From the NCBI GenBank assembly GCA_937925715.1, contig CALAMG010000025.1, positions 1 to 64,000 of the forward strand: 64,000 nt of DNA. Reading direction: 5' to 3'. This document shows, piece by piece, positions 26,288 to 34,898 of this stretch; within the stretch, counting starts at the first letter, position 1; every line of letters begins with the position of its first letter. The stretch comes from an uncultured Collinsella sp. GTDB lineage: Bacteria > Actinomycetota > Coriobacteriia > Coriobacteriales > Coriobacteriaceae. Both the position numbers and the translations under genes were made by a program. The notes under the pieces were generated by a model. It was not told the DNA's origin, searched no databases, and was given only the letters and a program-made list of their open reading frames with translations.

Positions 26288-26623
26288 ATGGAATACAAAA
26301 TGACAGTAACAACAAATGAAAACAACGAAGATGTCTTTAGGCTTTTCTCCGATGATGATTTCAGCCAAGATGTTGTGCTGACGAGCTCTGAAAGCGCAAC
26401 GGATCTAAAAAAGCTATTTTCAACTCTATTAACATCATTAATCAACGATGGTAGTACCAATGTTGCATACGAGGACACCCCAACATACAAAAACGATATG
26501 TACAAAGAGGTATGCCAGGAATACGTGAAGGTATTGACGCTAGAAATTAGCAATGCAAAAACTCGACTAGCTGAGGACGGCTTATTTGACGAGATTCCCG
26601 AAGAAGAGCAGACGGCGAAATAG
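26288..26623 (+). CDS. Small acidic partner of the PHP-ATPase
   Basis: 111 residues from ATG 26288, four bases after the PHP-ATPase stop, with AGGAG upstream inside that gene. The sequence MEYKMTVTTNENNEDVFRLF starts a predicted beta-rich part; FSTLLTSLIND and MYKEVCQEYVKVLTLEISNAKTRLAED are helices. The protein is strongly acidic and ends EIPEEEQTAK. No family recognised. Tight spacing suggests a regulator, inhibitor or sensor for the ATPase (inference). Confidence 0.6.
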   Translation: MEYKMTVTTNENNEDVFRLFSDDDFSQDVVLTSSESATDLKKLFSTLLTSLINDGSTNVAYEDTPTYKNDMYKEVCQEYVKVLTLEISNAKTRLAEDGLFDEIPEEEQTAK

Positions 26624-26846
26624 CAGAATCTGCCAGCACGTCTTACAAATTACAAGTCATATCGTCCGTTCACGAAGCATGCTAGAGCGTCTTGCCGTTT
26701 CGGAATCAGTTAATGCCCTAATTGCGAACTATGGTTTGCTGAAAAAAGTTGAAGCAGGCTTAAAGACAAACAAAGACTCCATTAGATTGTAAACGCTTTA
26801 TTGGCAATATTCCTTTCTGTATTTAGGGATCAACAGGAAGGAGAAC

Positions 26847-27359
26847 ATGAGTACCCACAAGGACAGAACAAGAAACTGTTGGGTTTCATTATGCCGATTC
26901 AAAGATGCGAACGGCACACCAAAGCGAACGACAAAACGTGGGTTCAATACAAAAGAGAAAGCGGAGGATTGGGAACGAAGGCTCAAATTCGAGGCGAATA
27001 TCAGGACCTTTCTGAGATTTTCGAATCTATGCCAGAGATGTCAAGCCGACAGTCGTTGCAAGCACCTGGTAGAATAAGGCCGTCATCTTCAGAGACAAAA
27101 TCGAACCGTATTTGGGAGAGACGTTCATCAAAGGCTCTCCTCTCAAGACATACTGCTCTGGCAAGACCTCATGCGGTCTATGCGTAGCAAAGACGGTTCA
27201 CGCTATTCGCCCACCTATCTCAGAACGACAAACAATCAGCTCGATACGATCCTCAATCATGTAGCCAACTTTTATCGGCTTGAGAGAAACCTCATGAAGG
27301 GACTTCGTAAGATGGGAAAGAAGGGATGCAGCAGCGCTTTGAACAGGGCGTTTGGGTAG
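26847..27359 (+). pseudogene. Tyrosine integrase remnant, catalytic domain lost
   Basis: ATG 26847 with AAGGAG upstream begins an arm-binding N-terminus: NCWVSLCRFKDANGTPKRTT, then GFNTKEKAEDWERRLKFEAN. After about 27018 the core-binding domain continues in another frame (RDVKPTVVASTW, a TAG, then NKAVIFRDKIEPYLGET), and again shifted as WQDLMRSMRSKDGSRYSPTYLRTTNNQLDTILNH, ending RKMGKK near 27325. So there are at least two frameshifts and one stop, and no R-H-R-Y catalytic domain. It lies immediately beside an att-like repeat at 27376, the usual place for an integrase. Confidence 0.8.
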
Positions 27360-27375
27360 TGGCATGCTGTTTTCC

Positions 27376-27577
27376 GCTATTCCCACTCGATAAAACAATA
27401 GTGTTCCATTTTTACGATTCCGTCCTCGTTTTATCCATGGTTTCTTCTCGTTGTCAGCCGTATTCGGTTAGCTCCTCCAAGAGAAAACTCATCCCAAACT
27501 CGGCTCTTCTGAATTCTACCACTGCATGAGTTTTCTGCATGAGTTTTGACTGGCGATGGATTTGCCGCGCGACCTGC
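27376..27577. repeat. Direct repeat, copy 1 (about 200 bp, matches 51347-51547)
   Basis: Begins GCTATTCCCACTCGATAAAA. By eye over 80% identical and almost colinear with 51347-51547. It contains two internal inverted pairs: GATAAAAC/GTTTTATC (27389 and 27427) and AAAACTCA/TGAGTTTT (27484 and 27527). On the minus strand both copies read a short ...H-Y-C-F-I-E-W-E-stop peptide. The following 340 bases to 27919 hold no supported gene. Confidence 0.75.
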
Positions 27578-27919
27578 TGGGACCCGTCATTCCAAGTTAA
27601 GCTGGGCGCTCATGCCGAACAGGCATTTTCCAGAAGGAGCGCCCACTGGGCGGCTCGCTGACCCATGCTGGCAATTAGAGCGCCGTTCTGGTCGAAACTC
27701 AAAAAATGCATCCCGGCAGTTCGGATGATGCTTTCTATTATTCCCGCTTGAACTCGCGATGCGTTCAGGGATGGTCGGGCTTCGGCCGGCAATGCGCGTC
27801 GAGCCCTCTCCGATTTCAAGGCGAAGGTCGACCTCCGGCTCGAATGGGCGGTTCCCGTCGAGACCCCATCGCCATCGAATCCTTCGGAGGCTCCATCGAA
27901 ACGATTCTCGCCATCCGTT

Positions 27920-28801
27920 CTACCACCTCTCGAGGAATGCGAGCGTTCTCTTGAACGCGTCCAAGCGGCTTGCGGCGCACTCTCGTGGATGCTCGCGCTC
28001 CTCGCGGAAGAGCTTGAGCGCGCCAGTTTCCAGAGACACCATGATGTGGCTCGCATGCTTGTAGGCTAGGCGCTCCACCTCCCACGGGTGGCCGTGCGCG
28101 CGCAGGCGCTCCTCGATGTGGCGGGCGGCATCGTCGCTGGGCCACATGGCGTCGCGCTCGGGGCACACCAGCATCACGGGGCCGCCGATGCGCTCCACCT
28201 TGATGGCGGAGCCCTCCGTCGCGCCCTCGAGCATGCGCTCGTAGACGAAGCGCATGTCCAACTGGCGCTCGGCGAGCAGGCGGCGGACGATGCCCGCGTA
28301 CGGCATCCGCGTCCCGCCGGGCGCGCAGGGGAGCGGGTTGCCGCGCCAGGTCCAGCTCGAGCGCCCGGACACTCCCTTCGAGGCGAGCCCGCCGTTGCCC
28401 GTGATGCCGGGCATGACGTAATCGAGCGGTGAGAGGGCGACCGCGCACGAGACGGCGGGGATGAGCGACGCGGCGAGCAGCGCGAGCTCGCCGCCCTTGG
28501 AGATGCCGTAGACGCCGACCTTCCCGAAGCCGCGCGACCGGAGTCGCCCCACCGCGCGCTCGACGCTTTCGACAGGCACCTCCACGAGCTCGCGCGGCAG
28601 TCCGGGCGCGTTCCAGTAGCAGATCCCCAGCGCGGCGAGGCCCTCCTCGGCGAAGCGCGCCCCCAGGTTGCGCGGGATGTTCTCGTTGCCCTCGCTCCCT
28701 CCCAGCACGACGATCGCCTTGCCGGCGAAACGCTCGGCGCCGCCTGTCGGCTCGTGGAGGAAGCCGCAGAACCCATCGCGTTCGACCGAGAAGCGCTCCA
28801 T
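27920..28801 (-). CDS. Alpha/beta hydrolase, acyl-CoA thioesterase/BAAT C-terminal type
   Basis: 293 residues from the ATG at 28801 (MERFSVERDGFCGFLHEP); a GTG at 28810 is an alternative. KAIVVLGGSEGNENIPRNLG is the oxyanion region, VGVYGISKGGELALL holds the nucleophile Ser in GISKGG, and PVMLVCPERDAMWPS with KHASHIMVS give the acid and His of the triad. BAAT-type hydrolases act on acyl-CoA or related esters; the natural substrate is unknown. It follows the membrane protein gene by 18 bases, probably as one operon. GC-rich, unlike the preceding island. Confidence 0.85.
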   Translation of the reverse strand: MERFSVERDGFCGFLHEPTGGAERFAGKAIVVLGGSEGNENIPRNLGARFAEEGLAALGICYWNAPGLPRELVEVPVESVERAVGRLRSRGFGKVGVYGISKGGELALLAASLIPAVSCAVALSPLDYVMPGITGNGGLASKGVSGRSSWTWRGNPLPCAPGGTRMPYAGIVRRLLAERQLDMRFVYERMLEGATEGSAIKVERIGGPVMLVCPERDAMWPSDDAARHIEERLRAHGHPWEVERLAYKHASHIMVSLETGALKLFREEREHPRECAASRLDAFKRTLAFLERW

Positions 28802-28819
28802 GTCCGCCACCGCCTTCGG

Positions 28820-29452
28820 CTACGCCGTTGCGAACGCCAGCATCATGGCGAACATGATCGTGAACACGAGGTTGCTCCAACCTCCGAAGAGCACGCATCG
28901 GGCGGGCTGGGGCACGCGCAGCCATAGGAAACCGAGAAACGACGTCACGAGGGGCGTGAGGACGACCGACCACGGCGGGAGCGCCGTCTGCCCTGCGACG
29001 ACGGCAATGCCGAAGAGAACGAATGCCGCGTACATCGGGACGGTCGCGAGTCGTTGGAGCGCCATGATGTTGCCGGCGACCTGCTCGACGAGGGAGTCGT
29101 CTTCCGTGCGTGCCGCGATGGCGAGGTAGGGGTACTGGGCGTGGTAGGCGCCGCCGCAGATGAGGGCGAAGGAGAGCAGTCCCGCCGTCAGCCAGGCCAG
29201 CCAGGCGAGGTCGCCTTCCGCGAGCAGCGGAAGCCCCGCGAACCCGACGACGTAGAGGAACGCGGCGACGGGCCCGAGGACGCCTCCCGCCCGCACGCGC
29301 CCCTCGGGCAGGTCGCACATGATCCTTGCATAGGGGCGAAGGGTTCCGTCCATGTCGTAGACCCCGGGCGTGAAGTACAGCAGCATGTCGCCGGCGAACA
29401 TAACGAGCGAGCCGACGAGGCCGATCGCAAGGAACGGGATTGCAGGATCCAT
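28820..29452 (-). CDS. Integral membrane protein, DUF6796-like
   Basis: 210 residues with about six hydrophobic segments: IPFLAIGLVGSLVMFAGDML, GVLGPVAAFLYVVGFAGL, LAWLAWLTAGLLSFALICGG, VPMYAAFVLFGIAVV, SVVLTPLVTSFLGFLWL and LVFTIMFAMMLAFA. The pattern recalls DUF6796 proteins of unknown role. A 16-bp inverted repeat of the type seen before the transporter operons lies 24 bases upstream (29476), so metal-linked regulation with the downstream hydrolase is plausible. Confidence 0.65.
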   Translation of the reverse strand: MDPAIPFLAIGLVGSLVMFAGDMLLYFTPGVYDMDGTLRPYARIMCDLPEGRVRAGGVLGPVAAFLYVVGFAGLPLLAEGDLAWLAWLTAGLLSFALICGGAYHAQYPYLAIAARTEDDSLVEQVAGNIMALQRLATVPMYAAFVLFGIAVVAGQTALPPWSVVLTPLVTSFLGFLWLRVPQPARCVLFGGWSNLVFTIMFAMMLAFATA

Positions 29453-29475
29453 GATACCCTCCTTAGTCGCTAAAA

Positions 29476-29491
29476 GTTAGCTAATACTAAC
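29476..29491. promoter_or_regulatory. Metal-box-like inverted repeat, site a
   Basis: GTTAG-CTAATA-CTAAC, perfect 5-bp arms with six-base spacer, upstream of the minus-strand membrane protein/hydrolase pair. Same 16-bp format as 39248, 44125 and 52871. Confidence 0.6.
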
Positions 29492-29708
29492 ATGTATTGC
29501 TTCTGATAATGCAAGAATTGCGGGACGACCAAATCCTCGCTACTCGAAGTTGGCATCACTTGGGGATACGCGATCGAGCGCAAACACCAAGCAACCCTGC
29601 AATCGAAGACGATGCGCGTTCTGCGTTCTCAGAAAAAGCCGGTAATGCGGCTGTGCCCTTCACGACTCCAAGACAAAGACCAATCTTCTGCCCAAAGGGA
29701 ACAATTCT

Positions 29709-30284
29709 GGCTATTTCGACATCTCGACCCAGGCGCGCGACGCCGCCACGGGCACCCACGAGGGCACGATCGGCGAGAGCGTGAAGCTCATCGACACGGT
29801 GGCCTACACCGGGCTCACCCCCGGCAACACGTACCGCATGTTCACGACGCTCATGGACAAGTTCACGGGAAGCGCCATCAGCGGCCCCGACGGGCTCCCG
29901 CTCGTCGGCACCACCGAGTTCACGCCCGATGAGCCCGACGGCACCATCGACGTGGAGATGACCATCGACACGCGCGAGCTTGAGGGCCACGACATCGTGT
30001 TTTTCGAGAAGCTCGCCGACATCGACGAGAACGTGGTGGCAACGCATGAGGACATCAACGACGAGGACCAGACGGTGAGCTTCCCCGATGCGCCCGTGCC
30101 CGGCAAGGGCTACCCGAAGACGCGCGGACTTGCCGACATGGACCCCATGAAGGCCAGCGTCATGGTCGTCGCGCTCTGCGCCATCGGCGGTGCCTACTAC
30201 GCCTACATCCGACGCTCGCGCCGCCAGATCGCAGAGATTGACGCGATTGAGCAGAAGATGATGGAAGAGGAGCTGAAAGATTAG
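29709..30284 (+). pseudogene. Truncated VaFE-repeat surface protein with sortase-type anchor
   Basis: The frame is open from 29646 after a TAA but recognisable from about 29709 (GYFDISTQARDAATG). It then has one VaFE repeat: VKLIDTVAYTGLTPGNTYRM, TLMDKFTG, TEFTPDEPDGTIDVEM and IVFFEKL. The C-terminus is a wall-sorting region: GYPKTR (LPxTG-like), a hydrophobic segment SVMVVALCAIGGAYYAYI and RRSRRQ. These proteins are normally large, with many repeats and a signal peptide; only the last repeat and anchor remain and no start codon with a ribosome site is visible. Sortase B lies 101 bases downstream. Confidence 0.75.
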
Positions 30285-30339
30285 CTATCAGATAAGAAAC
30301 ATACTCTGAACTGGGCATATTAGCCAGCAGCTAAGGTTG

Positions 30340-30363
30340 GGGGCGAGCCATCCGGCTCGCCCC
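30340..30363 (+). terminator. Hairpin between surface-protein remnant and sortase
   Basis: Stem GGGGCGAGCC/GGCTCGCCCC with loop ATCC, followed by TTCTCT. Strong stem, weak U-tract. Confidence 0.55.
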
Positions 30364-30385
30364 TTCTCTACGGGAAGGAACTGAA

Positions 30386-31072
30386 ATGAAGAAGACCAAA
30401 AAGGCCTTGGCCGTAGCCGCGATCATATGCGCGGCGATTGCGACATCAATCCTCGCGACTTGGCTCTCCGCGATCGTCGAGGAGGAGCCGCCGGGCATCG
30501 AGGCCTACGCGCCAGCGAATACGGACGACCCGGCAGGCAGGCAGATCGACTGGGATGCGCTGCCACCAGAAATCGTCGCTTGGGTGGAGGTCCCAGGGAC
30601 GAGCATCGACGAGCCCGTCGCCCAGGCAACGCCCGAAGCCCCCAACGCCTACCTGCACGCAGATGCGATGGGGCAGGGCGCTTACGGCACGCCGTACATC
30701 GACTGCGAGTGCTCGGTTGACTCCCGCTACGTCATGGTCTTCGGACACCACATGTCAGACGGATCGGCGTTCGCGGACTTCGCGAGCTTCATCGACGAGG
30801 GTTGCGCGCGCGAGCATGCGAAGATCATCGTGTACCGGCGCAAGGGTGAGACGCTCAATTTGCGTCCTGTGGCCGTGGACGTGGTGAACGCGAGCCGGGA
30901 GCGGCTCGTCATCGACCAGGAGGCGGGTTTCGGGAAGATCGTCGAGGGCTCTGATTTGATCCTCGAAGAACCAGTCGAGGATGGGCAGCTATTCGCCTTC
31001 ACCACCTGCTCGTATCAGACGCGAAACTCTAGGACTACGGTATTTGCCGTTTGGGGGTACAACGCCCATTGA
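30386..31072 (+). CDS. Class B sortase
   Basis: 228 residues, start ATG 30386 with GGAAGGAA upstream. An N-terminal signal anchor ALAVAAIICAAIATSILATWL is followed by the sortase barrel: IVAWVEVPGTSIDEPVAQ, YVMVFGHHMSDGSAF (catalytic His), FTTCSYQ (catalytic Cys in TTC) and NSRTTVFAVWG (Arg). Class B sortases attach or polymerise surface proteins at a sorting signal. Its natural substrate is probably the adjacent VaFE protein, now truncated, leaving the enzyme an orphan unless other substrates exist elsewhere. Confidence 0.88.
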   Translation: MKKTKKALAVAAIICAAIATSILATWLSAIVEEEPPGIEAYAPANTDDPAGRQIDWDALPPEIVAWVEVPGTSIDEPVAQATPEAPNAYLHADAMGQGAYGTPYIDCECSVDSRYVMVFGHHMSDGSAFADFASFIDEGCAREHAKIIVYRRKGETLNLRPVAVDVVNASRERLVIDQEAGFGKIVEGSDLILEEPVEDGQLFAFTTCSYQTRNSRTTVFAVWGYNAH

Positions 31073-31144
31073 TGTCCATGCATGGGACAGGACCCCGCAA
31101 AGCAAGCTGTAAAATAACATCACAACAGTATGTGGGAGGACTAT

Positions 31145-32293
31145 ATGGCAGATCTTGGGAAAATCATAAAGCAGGGCTTAGATGATGCTGGAAGAGAGAT
31201 AGACAAGGCAGCCGAGGGCTTCGGGGCGAAGGCCGGTGAGGCGGTAGAGTTCGTTGGAGACAAGGCCGGAGAAGCCGCAGGGTTTGTCGGGAGCAAAGCC
31301 GGAGAAGCCGCCGGATTCGTTGGCGAGCATCTCGTCGACCTGAGGGATAAGTCCGGAGAGGCCATCAAGGGCGCAGGAGAAGGCATCGCGGGAATCATCG
31401 GCGGCATAGTCAACCACGATAAATGCGATGAAGAGGGCTCTGACGACAACAACGGGAAGAAGGCCGAGGAGTACGACGAGTACGAGGTCGCTATCGTCGA
31501 TTACAACCAGGCGTACACGGACATGAGCGATGCCGGGGTCATGCTCCATCAAGAAAGGGAGCGGTCAGGCGACCTTCTCGCCTTTGTCGAGACCCTCGTA
31601 AACAGCATCGCGAATACCCCGAAGGACTTTCAGCAGACCTTCGAGGAAATCCGCATCGAGCGCGAGAACTTTACTGCCGCAGAGCAGTACGCCAAAGAGG
31701 AGCTTGCAGCCGCAAGGCAGTCAGCGATGAGCTCTGCTGGCGGTATAGCGGCCGGAGCAGCCGTCGCAAGCATGGCCCCAACGGCTGCGATGTGGATCGC
31801 AACAACTTTCGGGACCGCGTCCACGGGGGCAGCCATATCGACCCTCTCGGGAGCGGCGGCCTCCCAGGCAGCGCTGGCATGGCTCGGCGGCGGAGCGCTC
31901 GCGGCAGGAGGAAGCGGCGTGGCCGGTGGAAGCGCGCTTCTCGCGCTCGCAGGACCGGTTGGCTGGGGGCTAGCGGGTGCCACACTGCTGACGTCCATCA
32001 TTCTCTTCGCCAGAAAAAGCTTCATGCTCAAGCAGCAAAAGCACGAGGAGTTGATGGATATCAAGCAGAATACCGCGAAGGTCCAGGGTCTCTGCGCCTT
32101 GATAACCTCCGTCCTCGACAAAACGCGCGAGCTTAGGGAAAACCTGCAATCCCAGCTTCAGGGATCGCTTCGCTTCTACGGCTGTGATTACACGACGCTA
32201 AACGAGAGCGACAAGGGCGAGCTTGCCGCTCTCGTGAACAACTCGAAGTCCCTCGGCAAGCTCATGACCGAAGAGATTGGCCAGGCTGAGTAA
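31145..32293 (+). CDS. Unrecognised membrane protein with 11-residue repeats and glycine-rich core
   Basis: 382 residues from ATG 31145, with GGGAGGA upstream. Residues 29-61 are three 11-mers of the form KAGEAAGFVGx, an amphipathic LEA/apolipoprotein-like helix. A charged acidic patch (DEEGSDDNN) follows, then a helical region 115-190 and an alanine/glycine-rich hydrophobic core about 190-285 (GGIAAGAAVASMA, GPVGWGLAGATLLTSIILFA), then a basic helical tail. This resembles glycine-zipper, pore-forming architecture. The next gene begins inside this stop codon (TAATG), so the two are coupled. Function unknown. Confidence 0.6.
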   Translation: MADLGKIIKQGLDDAGREIDKAAEGFGAKAGEAVEFVGDKAGEAAGFVGSKAGEAAGFVGEHLVDLRDKSGEAIKGAGEGIAGIIGGIVNHDKCDEEGSDDNNGKKAEEYDEYEVAIVDYNQAYTDMSDAGVMLHQERERSGDLLAFVETLVNSIANTPKDFQQTFEEIRIERENFTAAEQYAKEELAAARQSAMSSAGGIAAGAAVASMAPTAAMWIATTFGTASTGAAISTLSGAAASQAALAWLGGGALAAGGSGVAGGSALLALAGPVGWGLAGATLLTSIILFARKSFMLKQQKHEELMDIKQNTAKVQGLCALITSVLDKTRELRENLQSQLQGSLRFYGCDYTTLNESDKGELAALVNNSKSLGKLMTEEIGQAE

Positions 32294-33747
32294 TGGTCGA
32301 TGTTGGCAAAATCGCTAAGACCAGCCAAGAGCAGGCCATCGCCGCATGGGTCGACTACCTGAACCAGGTTCGCATCACTGATCTTATCGCCAGCCTTAAC
32401 CAGCAGGACGGAAACCTCCAAGACGCTCTCGATTCGCTTAGGAGTACCGTTGAGACGCTCCAGTCGAACGTGATCGAAATAGGCCGTGGCGGTCAGCGTG
32501 GCATGCACGGCTTCATAGCGGAGGTCGCAGAAGTCGGAATAGGAAACGCGCGAAAGGCCGTGCAGGGCCAAGAGCGAATCTACGACTGGGTGAACAACAA
32601 CGGGCCGGACGATATCCAGATAGGCGACGTCCTCTGCCAGATGAAGTTCGTGCAAGGAGGGGGCAGTTTCTCCCTCGACGCCGTCGCCAAGCACCTCGAA
32701 TCCTACCCGGACTACTTGGAGGCCGGACACAAGTACATAATCCCCAAGGACTTCTACGAGAAAGTCAAGACGCTCATGGATATGGACGCAGATACAGCGT
32801 CCAGACTCACCAGAGAAGACAACCTCTCGTTAAAGGACTGGAAGCGCGTCCATGAGTTCTTCAACAGCCACGACATTACACTTGATGACATTGAACCTTC
32901 CCAGCTGGAATACGACCAGGTTCAGCGCGGCACGATAGCCGAGACCATGAGGTCTGAGGAGGCCTCGATCCGAAGCGAGGACGAGAAGATCCGCGCCAAG
33001 GCCTACGAGGAGAGTAAACCGAGCCTGGGACAGGCGGCTCAAGTCGCATTGACATCTGCCGTCATCGAAGGTGCAGGCACGTTCGTCACACTGACCGCGC
33101 AGAAGATGCGCGAGGGAAAGTCGATCCGTGAGTTCACGCAAGAGGACTGGCAGGATATTGCCAAAGGAACGGGCGGTGGCTTCGCGAAGGGCGGTGTCAG
33201 AGGAGCGACGATATATGCCCTGACGAATTACACCGCGACACCTGGAGCCGTCGCAAGCTCCCTCTGCACCGCCGCCTTCGGCGTCGCTGATCAGGCGCAC
33301 CGTTTCCGAAACCAAGAGATCGGAGAGGTGGAGTTCATCCAAAGCGCGGAAATCGTCTGCCTTGATGCTGCCGTGAGCGCCCTCTCTTCCGCCATAGGAC
33401 AAGCCGTCATACCTATTCCAGTCCTCGGAGCCGTGATTGGCAACACGGTAGGCTCTATCATCTACCAGACTGCCAAAGACGGACTCTCCGCAAAAGAGCA
33501 GGAGATAATGGAAAAGCGCGCAGAGGAGCTCCAGGCGCTTGATCGAGAGCTGAGCCAGCAATACCGAGAGCTGCTCGTATCGCTCCGCGAGGATATGTCC
33601 CAATACCTCGTTCTGCTGGAGGCCGCCTTCCATCCCGACCCATTGAAGGCCATGGAGGGATCGGCCGCACTTGCGATAGAGCTCGGCATCCCCCAGTCAG
33701 AAGTTCTCGATTCGATAGAGAAGACTGACGCCTTCTTCTTGGACTAG
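32293..33747 (+). CDS. Unrecognised protein: possible QxK nuclease-like domain plus glycine-zipper membrane region
   Basis: 484 residues, translationally coupled to the preceding gene. The N-terminal region has RGMHGFIAEVAE (E77, E80), NNGPDDIQIGD (D106/D107) and QMKF (Q116, K118), an E...D...QxK order like PD-(D/E)xK enzymes; this is a weak motif-level inference. The region after it reads AGHKYIIPKDFYEKVKTL. Residues about 290-405 are hydrophobic and glycine-rich (GTGGGFAKGGVRGATIYAL, AVIPIPVLGAVIGNTVGSII). The C-terminus is helical. A strong terminator follows. Together with its partner it may form a membrane-acting system; no named family recognised. Confidence 0.55.
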   Translation: MVDVGKIAKTSQEQAIAAWVDYLNQVRITDLIASLNQQDGNLQDALDSLRSTVETLQSNVIEIGRGGQRGMHGFIAEVAEVGIGNARKAVQGQERIYDWVNNNGPDDIQIGDVLCQMKFVQGGGSFSLDAVAKHLESYPDYLEAGHKYIIPKDFYEKVKTLMDMDADTASRLTREDNLSLKDWKRVHEFFNSHDITLDDIEPSQLEYDQVQRGTIAETMRSEEASIRSEDEKIRAKAYEESKPSLGQAAQVALTSAVIEGAGTFVTLTAQKMREGKSIREFTQEDWQDIAKGTGGGFAKGGVRGATIYALTNYTATPGAVASSLCTAAFGVADQAHRFRNQEIGEVEFIQSAEIVCLDAAVSALSSAIGQAVIPIPVLGAVIGNTVGSIIYQTAKDGLSAKEQEIMEKRAEELQALDRELSQQYRELLVSLREDMSQYLVLLEAAFHPDPLKAMEGSAALAIELGIPQSEVLDSIEKTDAFFLD

Positions 33748-33755
33748 GCAAAACA

Positions 33756-33785
33756 AACGGGCGACCTGCTATGCTGTCGCCCGTT
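33756..33785. terminator. Bidirectional terminator between convergent genes
   Basis: Stem AACGGGCGAC/GTCGCCCGTT with a 10-base loop, preceded by an A-rich and followed by a T-containing flank. It serves the 32293-33747 gene and the opposite 33807-34634 gene. Confidence 0.7.
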
Positions 33786-33806
33786 GCATTCAGTTGTTCG
33801 ATGTGA

Positions 33807-34634
33807 TTAGGAGAGCCTTGTCAGCGCTTCGATAATCGCCGCCTCAAGCTCCTTCTGCTGGCTAGCGGTCAGCTTGTCGGAGGTGCGCACCAGAACCGTC
33901 CCCACTACCTCGTGCGATCCGGAGGAGAGGATGCCTCCGTCGAATGCGGAGAGGTAGTCCTTACGCTTGTTAGCATCATCCACGTTGGCATACACCTCGA
34001 TAGCGCCGCCACCTTCAGTACCCTTTTCTATAACGGTGCTCCCGATAACATCGGACTGATCCACAAGAGGGCTCGTAAAATAGACGGTTGCAGTGTAGCC
34101 TCCGGACTTGCCGAGCTGGCCGTTAGGATCGTTGTCCTCGGTCACAGCAGAAATGTCACCTATTCCCTCGATACCCTGAAGCCTCTCAATCACGAATGCC
34201 TCAGAAGGGTTTGTGACCTGCTTCATCTGCGCAATGCTGTCATTTACTACCTGCTCGGCATCCTTAAGCGTCTGGATGTCTGCGGTGTAGTCGATTGCTT
34301 TCAGATTGTCGATCTCGGCGTTGATCTCATCGAGCCCGGACGGCGTATCAGGGGCCGTGAACTCGATCGTCTTCGCTTGCGAGATCGCGCTCTCAAGTGA
34401 CGGGATAACGGTCTCGTCAAGCGGAGCGTCCTCGGTCTGCGCCAGCGCCTCCGCAGTTTCAATTTCTGGCTGAAGGTCCGCCATCTGGGACTCGACTCGC
34501 TCGATCTCCGTATTCAGGTTCTCTTTTGCGCTCTTGACCTCGTCGGATTCGCAACCTGCCAAAAGTGCTACAGATGCGAGAAGCGCGACGCACAACGCAA
34601 CGAGCTTCAAGGGCATGTGTTTGGTTATCGACAC
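33807..34634 (-). CDS. Putative lipoprotein with coiled-coil N-terminal half
   Basis: 275 residues from GTG at 34634, with AAAGGA six bases upstream. A signal peptide LKLVALCVALLASVALLAGC ends in a lipobox (LLAGC), so the mature protein is lipid-anchored outside the membrane. Residues about 30-140 are acidic and helical (ENLNTEIERVESQMADLQPEIE). The C-terminal 130 residues form a beta-rich domain with YTATVYFTSPLVDQSDVIGS and GTVLVRTSDKLTASQQKEL. No family recognised. Convergent with the glycine-rich pair; relation unknown. Confidence 0.7.
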   Translation of the reverse strand: MSITKHMPLKLVALCVALLASVALLAGCESDEVKSAKENLNTEIERVESQMADLQPEIETAEALAQTEDAPLDETVIPSLESAISQAKTIEFTAPDTPSGLDEINAEIDNLKAIDYTADIQTLKDAEQVVNDSIAQMKQVTNPSEAFVIERLQGIEGIGDISAVTEDNDPNGQLGKSGGYTATVYFTSPLVDQSDVIGSTVIEKGTEGGGAIEVYANVDDANKRKDYLSAFDGGILSSGSHEVVGTVLVRTSDKLTASQQKELEAAIIEALTRLS

Positions 34635-34800
34635 TGTTTATCCTTTCATCTTCTTGCTGCCTCGCGGTTTGCGGGACAGCCCCTTCGGCACTTCTGCCAA
34701 GAATATAGTAGACCTTCCTCCTGCCGAGGGTGACCCATGGGGGCACATCCCTTGTACTGGCGTTCGGTAAAATGTGCTTAAGGTCTTGAAAGGTGATTAG

Positions 34801-34890
34801 ATGAACAATAATCATGGATGCTGCTGGTGGGTGCTGGTGACCGCGCTCGGAATCGCCTTCGGACTTTTCATATTCGCGTTCTGCGGGTAG
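34801..34890 (+). CDS. 29-residue single-span membrane peptide
   Basis: ATG 34801 preceded by GAAAGGTGATT encodes MNNNHGCCWWVLVTALGIAF, ending FIFAFCG. One transmembrane helix with a Cys/Trp-rich front. Eight bases separate it from the next gene, so it is likely co-translated. Too short for family assignment. Confidence 0.5.
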   Translation: MNNNHGCCWWVLVTALGIAFGLFIFAFCG

Positions 34891-34898
34891 GGCTCCCC

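Noticed and set aside
26624..26846. Short protein-like end (MLERLAVSESVNALIANYGL...) at 26680-26792
   Set aside because: Only about 37 codons, no start context or ribosome site; possibly a gene relic but unsupported.
27816..29318. 500-codon minus-strand frame spanning the hydrolase and membrane protein
   Set aside because: Arg/Ala-rich out-of-frame translation; the hydrolase and membrane protein frames carry real motifs.
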